Assembly (NCBI GenBank): GCA_050249695.1
Contig: JBFWQA010000002.1
Location: 558,001 to 622,000, forward strand
Origin: JACKJP01 sp050249695
GTDB taxonomy: Bacteria; Pseudomonadota; Alphaproteobacteria; Rhizobiales; Tepidamorphaceae
Length of the DNA: 64,000 nucleotides
Reading direction: 5' to 3'
Shown here: one piece after another, positions 20,083 to 28,312 of the stretch
Layout: each line of letters starts with the position of its first letter
How positions within the stretch are numbered: the first letter of the stretch is position 1
Position numbers and translations under genes: made by a program
Notes under the pieces: generated by a model
Databases searched by the model: none
The model's input: only the letters and a program-made list of their open reading frames with translations
Told to the model about the DNA's origin: nothing

Positions 20083-20793
20083 ATGAACATCATTCAGGAA
20101 ATCGAACAGGCGCACGCCGCCGAACTGGCCGAAAAGCGTGCCATCCCCGAATTCCGTCCCGGCGATACGCTGCGCGTGAACGTGCGCGTGACGGAAGGCG
20201 AGCGCACCCGCGTCCAGGCCTATGAGGGCGTCTGCATCGCGCGCAACGGCGCCGGGCTGCAGGAGAGCTTCACCGTTCGCAAGATCTCCTATGGCGAGGG
20301 CGTGGAGCGCGTCTTCCCGGTCTATTCGCCGGTGCTGGAATCGATCGACGTGGTCCGCCGCGGACGCGTCCGCCGGGCCAAGCTGTATTATCTGCGCGAT
20401 CGCCGCGGCAAATCGGCCCGCATCGCCGAGCGCGCGACCAAGCGCGACGCTGCGCCGGAAAAGGCCGGGGCCAAGCCGGTGAAGCTGTTCGACAAGCCGA
20501 AGGGTCCGGCCGACGATCTGTCGAAGATCGACGGCGTCGGCGAGGTGCTGGTGGAGAAGCTCAATGCGCTCGGCATCACCCAGTTCGAGCAGATCGCCAA
20601 CTTTTCCGACGAGGACATCGCCCGCGTCGACGAGGTGCTGAGCTTCAAGGGCCGCATCGAGCGCGAGGACTGGATCGGCCAGGCCAAGGCGCTTCTCGCC
20701 GAAGCGACGGCCGACGAAGCCGTGAAGGCTGCCGCCGAGGAAGAAGGTCTTGCGGCGGAAGCGGCTCCGGCCGAAGGCGAAGACAAGGCCTGA
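20083..20793 (+). CDS. rplS: 50S ribosomal protein L19 with long C-terminal extension
   Basis: Residues 1-115 are ordinary L19 ([45 protein letters not shown]), which sits at the subunit interface. Unusually, about 120 more residues follow. From residue 145 they contain a helix-hairpin-helix-like unit ([20 protein letters not shown], then [17 protein letters not shown]) of the type found in HhH nucleic-acid-binding domains, and then an acidic Ala/Glu tail. Total length is 236 against 115-130 usual. Start options are ATG 20071, 20080 and 20083; the last has GGTGA five bases upstream. A strong terminator follows. Confidence 0.93.
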   Translation: MNIIQEIEQAHAAELAEKRAIPEFRPGDTLRVNVRVTEGERTRVQAYEGVCIARNGAGLQESFTVRKISYGEGVERVFPVYSPVLESIDVVRRGRVRRAKLYYLRDRRGKSARIAERATKRDAAPEKAGAKPVKLFDKPKGPADDLSKIDGVGEVLVEKLNALGITQFEQIANFSDEDIARVDEVLSFKGRIEREDWIGQAKALLAEATADEAVKAAAEEEGLAAEAAPAEGEDKA

Positions 20794-20843
20794 CACCCGC
20801 CAGGCGCATGCCGGAGCGACGCTCCGGAAAGCTGAAACAGACG

Positions 20844-20874
20844 AACGCGGGGTCCGGAAGGCCCCCGCGTTTTT
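20844..20874 (+). terminator. Rho-independent terminator after rplS
   Basis: AACGCGGGG (20844-20852) pairs with CCCCGCGTT (20863-20871), a 9-bp stem continued by T residues to 20874. It closes the ffh-rplS operon. Confidence 0.88.
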
Positions 20875-20914
20875 GTTTGGACGGATGCCGCACCGGCACA
20901 TAGGGGCGGCAATG

Positions 20915-20944
20915 CTTGACCGGGGAGGCGGGGATACCCCATAT
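20915..20944 (+). promoter_or_regulatory. Promoter candidate of leuC, heat-shock-like
   Basis: CTTGAC (from 20915) and CCCCATAT (20937-20944) are separated by 16 bases, the layout of RpoH-type promoters. The predicted start of transcription is about 25 bases before leuC. It resembles the promoter at 1163-1192. A sigma-70 reading (TTGACC with a poor -10) is also possible. Confidence 0.4.
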
Positions 20945-20976
20945 CCTCACCCGCGATGTGTGACGAGGAAGGTTCA

Positions 20977-22383
20977 ATGGCGCGTACGCTCTACGACAAA
21001 ATCTGGGACGATCATCTGGTGGAACAGGCTGAGGACGGCACGTCGGTGCTCTATATCGACCGCCATCTTGTCCACGAGGTGACCAGCCCGCAGGCGTTCG
21101 AGGGACTGCGCATGAGCGGGCGCAAGGTGCGCCAGCCGCAGAAGACGCTTGCCGTCGTCGATCACAACGTGCCGACAACCGACCGCTCCAAGGGAATCGA
21201 CGACCCGGAGAGCCGGCTGCAGGTGCAGACGCTGGCCGACAACGCCGCCGAGTTCGGCATCGACTACTTCAACGAGCGCGACAAGCGGCAGGGCATCGTT
21301 CACATCATCGGACCGGAACAGGGCTTCACGCTGCCCGGCACGACGATCGTCTGCGGCGACAGCCATACGTCGACCCATGGCGCGTTCGGCGCGCTGGCGC
21401 ACGGGATCGGTACGTCGGAGGTGGAGCATGTGCTCGCCACCCAGACCCTGATCCAGAAAAAGGCCAAGAACATGCGCGTCACCGTGGACGGGCACCTGCC
21501 CGAAGGCGTGACGGCCAAGGACATCATCCTCGCCATCATCGGCGAGATCGGCACGGCGGGCGGCACCGGCCATGTGCTGGAATATGCCGGCGACGCGATC
21601 CGCGCGCTGTCGATGGAAGGCCGGATGACGGTGTGCAACATGTCGATCGAGGGCGGCGCCCGCGCCGGTCTGATCCAGCCTGACGAGAAGACATACGAAT
21701 ATCTGAAAGGCCGTCCGCGCGCGCCCAAGGGCGCCGAATGGGACGCGGCAGTACGCTACTGGGACACGCTGTTCTCCGAGGAGGGCGCGCATTTCGATTC
21801 CGAGATCAGGCTGGATGCCTCCAACCTGCCGCCGATCGTGACCTGGGGCACGAGCCCGGAAAACGTCGCCACCATCAGCGGCCGCGTGCCGACCGTCGAG
21901 GACGGCGAAACCGAGGCCAAACGCGCCTCCATCAAGCGGGCTCTTGCCTATATGGGACTGAATGGCGGCGAGAAGATCTCCGACATCACGCTCGACCGGG
22001 TCTTCATCGGTTCGTGCACCAATGGCCGCATCGAGGATCTGCGCGCCGCCGCCGCGATCGTGAAGGGGCACCATGTCGCGGACCGGATCAATGCGATGGT
22101 CGTACCCGGTTCGGGTCTCGTGAAGGAACAGGCCGAAGCCGAGGGGCTGGACAAGATTTTCGTGCAGGCGGGCTTTGAATGGCGCGAGCCGGGCTGCTCG
22201 ATGTGCCTTGCGATGAATGCCGACAAGCTGTCGCCGGAAGAGCGCTGCGCGTCGACCTCGAACCGCAATTTCGAGGGCCGGCAGGGCTTCAAGGGGCGCA
22301 CGCATCTCGTCTCGCCGGCGATGGCGGCGGCGGCGGCGATCGCCGGCCGGTTTGTCGATGTCAGGGAGTGGCAGCGCCACTGA
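20977..22383 (+). CDS. leuC: 3-isopropylmalate dehydratase large subunit
   Basis: The 468-residue iron-sulfur enzyme isomerises 2- to 3-isopropylmalate in leucine synthesis together with LeuD. The cluster ligands fall at Cys347 (GSCTNG), Cys407 and Cys410 (GCSMC), identical in position to E. coli LeuC. ATG 20977 is chosen over an ATG 21 bases upstream because AGGAAGG lies just before it and the product then starts [13 protein letters not shown]. leuD lies 0.5 kb downstream on the opposite strand, so the subunits are not co-transcribed. Confidence 0.97.
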   Translation: MARTLYDKIWDDHLVEQAEDGTSVLYIDRHLVHEVTSPQAFEGLRMSGRKVRQPQKTLAVVDHNVPTTDRSKGIDDPESRLQVQTLADNAAEFGIDYFNERDKRQGIVHIIGPEQGFTLPGTTIVCGDSHTSTHGAFGALAHGIGTSEVEHVLATQTLIQKKAKNMRVTVDGHLPEGVTAKDIILAIIGEIGTAGGTGHVLEYAGDAIRALSMEGRMTVCNMSIEGGARAGLIQPDEKTYEYLKGRPRAPKGAEWDAAVRYWDTLFSEEGAHFDSEIRLDASNLPPIVTWGTSPENVATISGRVPTVEDGETEAKRASIKRALAYMGLNGGEKISDITLDRVFIGSCTNGRIEDLRAAAAIVKGHHVADRINAMVVPGSGLVKEQAEAEGLDKIFVQAGFEWREPGCSMCLAMNADKLSPEERCASTSNRNFEGRQGFKGRTHLVSPAMAAAAAIAGRFVDVREWQRH

Positions 22384-22408
22384 CGCCCTCATCAACGGCA
22401 AAGAAGAC

Positions 22409-22439
22409 AAAAAAGGCCACCGCAGCAGGTGGCCTTTTT
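22409..22439. terminator. Bidirectional terminator between leuC and a small secreted gene
   Basis: GGCCACC (22415-22421) and GGTGGCC (22428-22434) form a 7-bp stem, with six A on the left and five T on the right. It can stop leuC on the plus strand and the facing small gene on the minus strand. Confidence 0.88.
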
Positions 22440-22456
22440 CATTTCGGGGTCATCGA

Positions 22457-22774
22457 TCAACGCCAATGGCGGTGATGACCATGGCCGCCATAGCGGTTGT
22501 GACACGTCACGCCGACCTTCACGCGCTGCCAGGTCCAGCCATAGCGGGTCCAGACGCGCTGGGTCCTGTAGACCGGGCGGCAATCGCGATAGCGGTAGGC
22601 GTGGCGACCGTGATGGCGCCAGCCCGACGAACCGATATGAAGGCCGTATCCCGGCCCGGTGATCGTAACCGACCCGCGCGAGCCGGCCTCCGCGGGCGCC
22701 GTGAAGGCGAGAGCCGCGAGGCCCGCGGCAGCGATGCTCATGAGGGCCTTGCGGCCGATGCGATTGCTGATCAT
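22457..22774 (-). CDS. Small secreted Arg/His-rich protein of unknown function
   Basis: This 105-residue protein starts with a clear signal peptide (Met-Ile-Ser-Asn-Arg, hydrophobic 11-25, AEA cleavage near 28-30). The mature part is short and rich in Arg, His, Tyr, Trp and Gly, ending in GGHGHHRHWR, with two cysteines (in DCRP and VTCHN) that could form a disulfide. The histidine-rich tail suggests metal or nucleic-acid contact, which is only an inference. Similar small basic secreted proteins are frequent in Hyphomicrobiales. I do not recognise a named family. Confidence 0.7.
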   Translation of the reverse strand: MISNRIGRKALMSIAAAGLAALAFTAPAEAGSRGSVTITGPGYGLHIGSSGWRHHGRHAYRYRDCRPVYRTQRVWTRYGWTWQRVKVGVTCHNRYGGHGHHRHWR

Positions 22775-22891
22775 GACCTGTCCTCCTTATGGAAATCCAT
22801 GAGAAGGAGTATGGCCGGCGTGCGCTGAACCGTGCCTGAGCCCGGCGTTCAGCTGCGGTTCATGTCGATGAACGGACCGGAAGGCCTTGCG

Positions 22892-23497
22892 TCAGCTCCA
22901 GGGACGGCTTTCGGCGAGCCTTGATTCGAAGGTTTCGATCGCCCCGATCTTCTCCATCGTCAGACCGATATCGTCCAGCCCGTTGAGCAGGCAATGCTTG
23001 CGGAAGGGGTCGATGTCGAAGGAGATGCTGCCGCCATCCGGGCCCTTGATGGTCTGGCTTTCCAGATCGACCGTCAGCGTGGCGTTGGCGCCGCGCTCGG
23101 CGTCGTCCATCAGCTTGTCCAGATCCGTCTGCGAGACGCGGATGGGCAGGATGCCGTTCTGGAAGCAGTTGTTGTAGAAAATGTCGGCGAAGCTCGTCGA
23201 AATGACGCAGCGGATGCCGAAGTCGAGCAACGCCCAGGGCGCGTGCTCGCGGCTCGAGCCGCAGCCGAAATTATCGCCGGCAACGAGGATCTTCGCCTGG
23301 CGATAGGCTGGCTGATTGAGCACGAAATCCTTGTTTTCGCTGCCGTCCTCGTTGAAGCGCATCTCGAAGAACAGGCTCTTGCCGAGGCCGGTGCGCTGGA
23401 TCGTCTTGAGGAACTGCTTGGGGATGATCATGTCGGTGTCGATATTGGTGATCGGCATCGGCGCGGCGACCCCGGTCAGCGTGGTGAATTTCTCCAT
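22892..23497 (-). CDS. leuD: 3-isopropylmalate dehydratase small subunit
   Basis: The 201-residue protein is the swivel subunit of isopropylmalate isomerase. It opens with [15 protein letters not shown] and contains [14 protein letters not shown] and [13 protein letters not shown], both diagnostic of LeuD. An ATG 12 bases further upstream is in frame; the inner one gives the conserved start and length. It is on the minus strand between the small secreted gene and panC. Confidence 0.96.
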   Translation of the reverse strand: MEKFTTLTGVAAPMPITNIDTDMIIPKQFLKTIQRTGLGKSLFFEMRFNEDGSENKDFVLNQPAYRQAKILVAGDNFGCGSSREHAPWALLDFGIRCVISTSFADIFYNNCFQNGILPIRVSQTDLDKLMDDAERGANATLTVDLESQTIKGPDGGSISFDIDPFRKHCLLNGLDDIGLTMEKIGAIETFESRLAESRPWS

Positions 23498-23676
23498 GGC
23501 AATTCTCATCCCATCTTGTCGGCAGCGCCACCGCGCGTCCGGTCGAACGAACAGGGCTCTATTAATCGATCATAGGCGCCAGGTCTATAACGAGACGCGC
23601 TTTGGCAATTCCCTTGTGCACTGCAACCTGATAGGCGTTCCCCGCCATTTTTCACCACCGCATCTTCAGGAACGAC

Positions 23677-24516
23677 ATGACAGCGAATTCGATCACCGTG
23701 CTCAAGGACGTCGCGTCTCTGCGCGAGCAGATCGCGGGCTGGCGCAGGGCCGGCGAGAAGATAGGCCTCGTGCCGACGATGGGCGCGCTGCATGAGGGGC
23801 ATCTCTCGCTTGTGCGGAACGCGAAGGATGCCGGCGCGACGCGCGTGATCGTCTCGATCTTCGTCAATCCGACGCAGTTCGCCCCCAACGAGGATTTCAA
23901 CACCTATCCCAAGCGCGTGGCCGAGGATCTTGCCGATCTGGGCAGGCTCGGCGTTCATGCCGCCTTCACCCCCGATGTGGAGACGATGTATCCGCACGGC
24001 TTCAACACGACCGTGCTGCCGCAAGGCCCGGTCGTCGCCGATCTGGAGGCCGCCGCCCGGCCGACCCATTTCGCCGGCGTCGCGACGGTCGTCGCCAAGC
24101 TCTTCAATCTCGTCCAGCCCGATCTCGCCGTCTTCGGCGAAAAGGACTACCAGCAGCTGATCGTCATCCGGCAGATGGTGCGCGACCTCAACGTTCCGGT
24201 CGAGATCATCGGCGCGCCGATCGTGCGCGACGAAAAGGGGCTCGCGCTGTCGTCGCGCAACGCCTATCTCAGCGCCGACGAACTCGCCGTGGCGCGGCAG
24301 TTCAACGTCATCGTGCGGAAAGTGGCCGAAAAGGCGATCACCCCGGAGGAGGGGGTGAAGGCACTGCTGGAAGCGGGCGTCGCCGCCGTCGACTATCTCG
24401 TCATCCGCGATGCAGAGACGCTGGGCGCGCCGGTCGCGGGCCGTCCGCAGCGTGTCGTCTCCGTCGCCCGCGTCGGGCCGGTGCGCCTCCTCGACAACAT
24501 GGCGGTGACGGGCTAG
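23677..24516 (+). CDS. panC: Pantothenate synthetase
   Basis: This 279-residue enzyme joins pantoate and beta-alanine using ATP. The nucleotidyltransferase HIGH-type motif appears in PTMGALHEGHLSLV (near residues 32-45), and the second signature in LALSSRNAYLS. The adenylate-binding block FGEKDYQQL is present. Its 3' end overlaps the stop region of the facing metallopeptidase gene by 4 bases. panB is not adjacent. Confidence 0.97.
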   Translation: MTANSITVLKDVASLREQIAGWRRAGEKIGLVPTMGALHEGHLSLVRNAKDAGATRVIVSIFVNPTQFAPNEDFNTYPKRVAEDLADLGRLGVHAAFTPDVETMYPHGFNTTVLPQGPVVADLEAAARPTHFAGVATVVAKLFNLVQPDLAVFGEKDYQQLIVIRQMVRDLNVPVEIIGAPIVRDEKGLALSSRNAYLSADELAVARQFNVIVRKVAEKAITPEEGVKALLEAGVAAVDYLVIRDAETLGAPVAGRPQRVVSVARVGPVRLLDNMAVTG

Positions 24517-24968
24517 CCGTCCGCGGCCGCCGCCTCCTCGAGCGCCTCCATGTCGTCGTCGGAGAGGCCGAAATGGTGGCCGATCTCGTGCACGAGCACA
24601 TGCGCCACGAGATGACCGAGGGTTTCGTCGCCATCGGCCCAGTAGTCGAGGATCGGCCGGCGGTAGAGCCAGATCATGTTGGGCATCTGGCCGGTTTCCG
24701 GCACCCCGCCGGCATGGGCAAGACCGATGCCCTGAAAGAGCCCGAGCAGATCGTAGGGCGATTCGATGCCCATCTCGTCGAGCACGTCGTCATCGGGAAA
24801 TTCCGCCACGCGGATGACGATGTCGCCGGCCAGCCCACGGAACGGCGCGGGCAGCCGGTCGAAGGCGGTGACCGCCAGCATCTCGATATCGGAAAGGCTC
24901 GGCGCCTCCAGATCCTGCCAGGGGCCGCTGTGGTTCATCTGTCCCATGGCGCTCTCATGCGGCGACAT
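24513..24968 (-). CDS. Small metallopeptidase family protein (zincin-like)
   Basis: The protein has up to 151 residues with the zincin motif HEIGHH at 127-132 followed by FGLSDDDM, the layout of the small metallopeptidase family of alphaproteobacteria and actinobacteria. Other conserved parts are LLGLFQG and NMIWLYRRPIL. Substrates are unknown; no signal peptide is seen, so it is probably cytoplasmic. Starts at 24947 or 24938 are equally possible. The longest start overlaps the upstream gene by 14 bases, suggesting coupling. Confidence 0.82.
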   Translation of the reverse strand: MSPHESAMGQMNHSGPWQDLEAPSLSDIEMLAVTAFDRLPAPFRGLAGDIVIRVAEFPDDDVLDEMGIESPYDLLGLFQGIGLAHAGGVPETGQMPNMIWLYRRPILDYWADGDETLGHLVAHVLVHEIGHHFGLSDDDMEALEEAAAADG

Positions 24969-25230
24969 ATGTCCGGAAGAGATGGATGACGAGCGCGATC
25001 AACGCGACGAGGGCGAGGCCGCGCGCGATCCGTTTTCCCCATATCTCGGTAGCATCCTCATCTTCGCTGTCCGGTGCGATGAAATGATCGCGTGCGCGAT
25101 CGCCGCGCCTTGCAAGCTGGCTCGTCCCGATCGTTTCGGTTTCGGCGGCAAGACGGCCGAGGGAGGCGCGCGCTTCTTCCTCGCGGGCGGGCCGGGGGTC
25201 CTTCGGACGGTCTTTCGTTCTGCGCGTCAT
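24955..25230 (-). CDS. Small C-tail-anchored membrane protein, unknown function
   Basis: The 91-residue protein has a highly charged N-terminal half (RRTKDRPKDPRPAREEEARAS) and a single hydrophobic helix at the very end (GLALVALIALVIHLF, about residues 70-85). It is therefore probably anchored by its C-terminus in the inner membrane with the rest in the cytoplasm. An in-frame upstream ATG exists (25296), but ATG 25230 gives the compact protein. It precedes and slightly overlaps the metallopeptidase gene, so the two may act together. No family recognised. Confidence 0.6.
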   Translation of the reverse strand: MTRRTKDRPKDPRPAREEEARASLGRLAAETETIGTSQLARRGDRARDHFIAPDSEDEDATEIWGKRIARGLALVALIALVIHLFRTYVAA

Positions 25231-25358
25231 GGGCGCGGAGTGTAGCCAAGACGCCGCCTGGGCGAAAGCATCCTGCCGCCCGGTTGTTGCCGGCACGGAA
25301 ACGGTCTAAGCACGTGCCGGAAAATTTCCACGGGCGATCGGAGGAAACGTAAGACCCC

Positions 25359-26471
25359 ATGAGCACGCACAAGATTCTCATGTTGCCGGGCGATGGCATC
25401 GGACCGGAAGTGATGGCCGAGACCGGCCGTGTCATCGACTGGCTGAACGGCCAGACAGGCCATTCCTTCGAGACCGAAACCGATCTCGTCGGCGGTTCGG
25501 CCTATGACGCGCATGGCGAGGCGATCTCGGACGCGGCGATGGACAAGGCGATGGCGGCCGACGCGGTGCTGTTCGGCGCCGTCGGCGGCCCCAAATGGGA
25601 CAAGGTTCCCTACGAAAAGCGCCCCGAGGCCGGGCTCCTGCGGCTGCGCAAGGATCTCGACCTCTTCGCGAATCTGAGGCCGGCGATCTGCTATCCGGCG
25701 CTGGCCTCCAGTTCCTCGCTCAAGCCCGAAGTCATCGAAGGGCTCGATATTCTGATCCTGCGCGAGCTGACGGGCGGGGTCTATTTCGGCGAGCCGAAGG
25801 AGATCGTGACGCTGGAGAACGGGGAGAAACGTGCCGTCGACACGCAGATCTACACGACGCACGAAATCGAGCGTATCGCCCGCGTCGCCTTCGAGATCGC
25901 GCGCACGCGCAACAATCGGGTGACCTCGATGGAGAAGCGCAACGTCATGCGTTCCGGCGTGCTCTGGCATGATGTCGTCAGCGCCGTGCACAAGGCGGAA
26001 TATGCCGATGTCAAGCTCGATCACATGCTGGCCGATGCCGGCGGGATGCAGCTGGTGCGATGGCCCAAGCAGTTCGACGTGATCGTGACGGACAATCTGT
26101 TCGGCGACATGCTCTCCGATGTCGCGGCAATGCTGACCGGTTCGCTCGGCATGCTGCCGTCCGCGTCGCTCGGCGCGCCCGATGAGGCGACCGGAAAGCG
26201 CAAGGCGATGTATGAGCCCGTGCACGGCTCCGCGCCCGATATCGCAGGCCAGGGCAAGGCCAATCCGATCGCGATGATCGCGAGCCTTGCCATGTGCCTG
26301 CGTTATTCCTTCGGGCAGGGCGAAAGCGCCGATCTTGTGGAAGGCGCGATCGCAGACGTCCTTGCGGATGGCATCGTGACCGCCGATATCGCAGCCAGGG
26401 GCCAGAACGCCGTCTCGACCGGTGAAATGGGCGAGGCCATCGTCAAGGCGATGGGCAAGCGGGCCGGCTAG
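25359..26471 (+). CDS. leuB: 3-isopropylmalate dehydrogenase
   Basis: The 370-residue NAD-dependent enzyme performs the oxidative decarboxylation step of leucine synthesis. Visible signatures are [11 protein letters not shown] (near the N-terminus), the ELTGGVYFG substrate block, [13 protein letters not shown] and the cofactor site [14 protein letters not shown], followed by [13 protein letters not shown]. The leader before ATG 25359 has GATCGGAGGAAACG as ribosome binding site. The neighbour downstream (26502) is a small unknown gene on the same strand. Confidence 0.97.
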   Translation: MSTHKILMLPGDGIGPEVMAETGRVIDWLNGQTGHSFETETDLVGGSAYDAHGEAISDAAMDKAMAADAVLFGAVGGPKWDKVPYEKRPEAGLLRLRKDLDLFANLRPAICYPALASSSSLKPEVIEGLDILILRELTGGVYFGEPKEIVTLENGEKRAVDTQIYTTHEIERIARVAFEIARTRNNRVTSMEKRNVMRSGVLWHDVVSAVHKAEYADVKLDHMLADAGGMQLVRWPKQFDVIVTDNLFGDMLSDVAAMLTGSLGMLPSASLGAPDEATGKRKAMYEPVHGSAPDIAGQGKANPIAMIASLAMCLRYSFGQGESADLVEGAIADVLADGIVTADIAARGQNAVSTGEMGEAIVKAMGKRAG

Positions 26472-26501
26472 TCCGTTGCACCGCCGCAAGGCAGGAGACA
26501 C

Positions 26502-26921
26502 ATGTCGGAATTTCGGGTCGATCCCTATCTCGGACGCTGGATCCTCGATCTCGATGAAAGCGAGTTCGACCAGGGCGAGGCCCCGGCGGGCGGAACCTAC
26601 GAGATCACCCGCGAGGGCGATATCCTGAGCTTCCGCGTCGGCTGGACCGACGCGGAGGGCAAGGTGGAGGCGGTTTCCTTCGCCGGCCGTGCGGACGGGC
26701 GCGCGATGCCGCTGAGGCAGAGCGGACTTGCCGACGGGTTCCGGCATTTTCTCGACGACGAGGGCGCGCTGGTGACGGAAGCCAGCAAGGACGGCGCGGT
26801 GCTGATGAGCGCGCGCCGCACGCTCATCGAGGGCCAGAGCATGATGATGATCGAGCAGACCGTGAACGTGCCCGGCACGGGCCCGGTGTCCAATTCGGCC
26901 GTCTACCGCCGCGCGACCTGA
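26502..26921 (+). CDS. Hypothetical protein, small soluble beta-rich
   Basis: The 139-residue protein has no signal peptide. It begins FRVDPYLGRWILDLDES and shows alternating short strands (TYEITREGDILSFRVGW, VEAVSFAGRADGR, MMMIEQTVNVPG), suggesting a small beta-barrel of lipocalin-like character. This is an impression, not a family assignment. It sits 30 bases after leuB with a good AGGAG site and is probably co-transcribed with it. The asd promoter candidate begins only 9 bases after its stop. Confidence 0.65.
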   Translation: MSEFRVDPYLGRWILDLDESEFDQGEAPAGGTYEITREGDILSFRVGWTDAEGKVEAVSFAGRADGRAMPLRQSGLADGFRHFLDDEGALVTEASKDGAVLMSARRTLIEGQSMMMIEQTVNVPGTGPVSNSAVYRRAT

Positions 26922-26930
26922 CGGGATCGC

Positions 26931-26959
26931 TTGCAATCGCGCGCAATTTCCGCTTAATG
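26931..26959 (+). promoter_or_regulatory. Promoter candidate of the asd leader transcript
   Basis: TTGCAA (26931-26936) and TTAATG (26954-26959) are spaced by 17 bases. The transcript would begin near 26966, giving a leader of about 218 bases before asd that contains the mini-ORF and hairpins. Confidence 0.45.
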
Positions 26960-27016
26960 CGGGGCGTCGTTCGTGCCGGACAGCGGGCGGGACGACAGCA
27001 GGAGCAACGGGCTTTC

Positions 27017-27079
27017 ATGATGCAGGTCACGACCAAGACGGCGAAGACCAAAACGGGCGCGGTGAAGACCGCCGCCTGA
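27017..27079 (+). CDS. Putative Thr/Lys-rich leader peptide upstream of asd
   Basis: This mini-ORF of 20 codons starts at ATG 27017 (or 27020) and ends with TGA. Six threonine and four lysine codons make up half of it, with several in a row (VTTKTAKTKTG). An AGGAG lies at 27000-27004, about 12-15 bases upstream, somewhat far. Threonine and lysine are end products of the aspartate pathway whose enzyme Asd is encoded 105 bases downstream. This is the arrangement expected of an attenuation leader peptide; translation is not proven. Confidence 0.4.
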   Translation: MMQVTTKTAKTKTGAVKTAA

Positions 27080-27092
27080 CGCATCCTCTCGT

Positions 27093-27167
27093 CCTTGCTC
27101 ACCCTCCCCGGCAAGGGGCGGGACGCCCGGAAGAGCCGGGCCGCCAAAACCGGGGAGCGAAACCCGG
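27093..27167 (+). promoter_or_regulatory. Set of mutually exclusive hairpins in the asd leader
   Basis: Segment 1 CCTTGC (27093-27098) pairs with GCAAGG (27111-27116). The adjacent GGGCG (27116-27120) can instead pair with CGCCC (27124-27128). That segment in turn overlaps GCCCGG (27125-27130), which pairs with CCGGGC (27136-27141). A last hairpin, CCGGG (27150-27154) with CCCGG (27163-27167), sits just before the asd AGGAG site. The overlap of arms allows alternative folds as in attenuators, but there is no T tract. Confidence 0.35.
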
Positions 27168-27183
27168 AATTCAGGAGACAGAC

Positions 27184-28209
27184 ATGGGTTACAAGGTCGC
27201 AGTCGTAGGCGCCACCGGCAATGTGGGCCGGGAGATGCTGAACATCCTCGAGGAACGCGGATTTCCCGCCGACGAGGTCCACGCCATCGCCTCGCGCCGT
27301 TCGCTCGGGACGGAAGTCTCCTATGGCGAGAAGCGGCTGAAGTGTCAGGATCTGGAGCAGTTCGATTTCTCGAAGGTCGATTTCTGCCTGATGTCGGCCG
27401 GCTCCTCCGTCTCCAAGGAATGGTCGCCGAAGATCGGCGCGACGGGATGCCTCGTGATCGACAACTCGTCCTGCTGGCGTTACGACCCGGACGTGCCGCT
27501 GGTCGTCCCGGAGGTCAATCCGGATGCGGTGGCGGGCTTTTCCAAGAAGAACATCATCGCCAATCCGAACTGCTCGACCGCGCAGCTCGTCGTCGCGCTG
27601 AAGCCATTGCACGACCATGCGAGGATCAAGCGCGTGGTGGTTTCCACCTACCAGTCCGTTTCCGGCGCCGGCAAGGAAGGCATGGACGAGTTGTGGTCGC
27701 AGACGCGCGGCATCTTCGTCACCGACCAGCCGGAACCGAAGAAGTTCACCAAGCAGATCGCGTTCAACGTGATCCCGCATATCGATGTCTTCATGGAAGA
27801 CGGCTACACCAAGGAAGAATGGAAGATGGTGGCCGAGACCAAGAAGATGCTCGACCCGAAGATCAGGCTGACCGCGACCTGTGTGCGCGTGCCGGTTTTT
27901 GTCGGCCACTCCGAGGCCGTGAACATCGAGTTTGAAAACCCGATCACGGCGGACGAGGCACGCGATATCCTGCGAGAGGCGCCCGGCTGCATGGTCGTCG
28001 ACAAGCGTGAGGACGGCGGCTATGTGACGCCGGTCGAATGCGTCGGCGATTTCGCGACCTTCATATCGCGTATCCGCGAGGATGCGACCGTCGACAACGG
28101 TCTTGCCCTGTGGGTGGTCTCCGACAATCTGCGCAAGGGCGCGGCGCTGAACACCGTGCAGATCGCCGAGACCGTCATCAATCGCGGATTGCTCAAGAAG
28201 GCAGCCTGA
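27184..28209 (+). CDS. asd: Aspartate-semialdehyde dehydrogenase
   Basis: The 341-residue NADPH-dependent enzyme makes aspartate semialdehyde, the branch compound for lysine/diaminopimelate, threonine and methionine. The nucleotide-binding start VAVVGATGNVGREML is at residues 5-19, the catalytic cysteine is Cys130 in NPNCSTAQ, and the substrate block GAGKEGMDEL and the late H-S-E-A-V motif are present. AGGAGACAGAC precedes ATG 27184. A structured leader with a Thr/Lys-rich mini-ORF lies upstream. Confidence 0.97.
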   Translation: MGYKVAVVGATGNVGREMLNILEERGFPADEVHAIASRRSLGTEVSYGEKRLKCQDLEQFDFSKVDFCLMSAGSSVSKEWSPKIGATGCLVIDNSSCWRYDPDVPLVVPEVNPDAVAGFSKKNIIANPNCSTAQLVVALKPLHDHARIKRVVVSTYQSVSGAGKEGMDELWSQTRGIFVTDQPEPKKFTKQIAFNVIPHIDVFMEDGYTKEEWKMVAETKKMLDPKIRLTATCVRVPVFVGHSEAVNIEFENPITADEARDILREAPGCMVVDKREDGGYVTPVECVGDFATFISRIREDATVDNGLALWVVSDNLRKGAALNTVQIAETVINRGLLKKAA

Positions 28210-28255
28210 GGGCCGCGGGCCAGGCGCTGACTTGCGCGCTGCCGAAAGCGGCGGC

Positions 28256-28288
28256 GGAATGGATCGCCGGATCAAGTCCGGCGAAGAC
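28256..28288. repeat. REP-like palindromic element
   Basis: TCGCCGGA (28264-28271) and TCCGGCGA (28277-28284) form an 8-bp inverted repeat with a TCAAG loop, preceded by GGAATGGA. This is the form of short dispersed palindromes common in alphaproteobacterial genomes. A partly degenerate second copy sharing 15 exact bases lies at 63833-63862. Confidence 0.55.
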
Positions 28289-28312
28289 AGCCGTCTGTTT
28301 GGCGCGAGCGCC

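Noticed and set aside
25227..26936. Long open frame on the minus strand opposite leuB
   Set aside because: Product is rich in His, Arg and Asp in a pattern typical of antisense frames of GC-rich genes; leuB on the plus strand is unambiguous.
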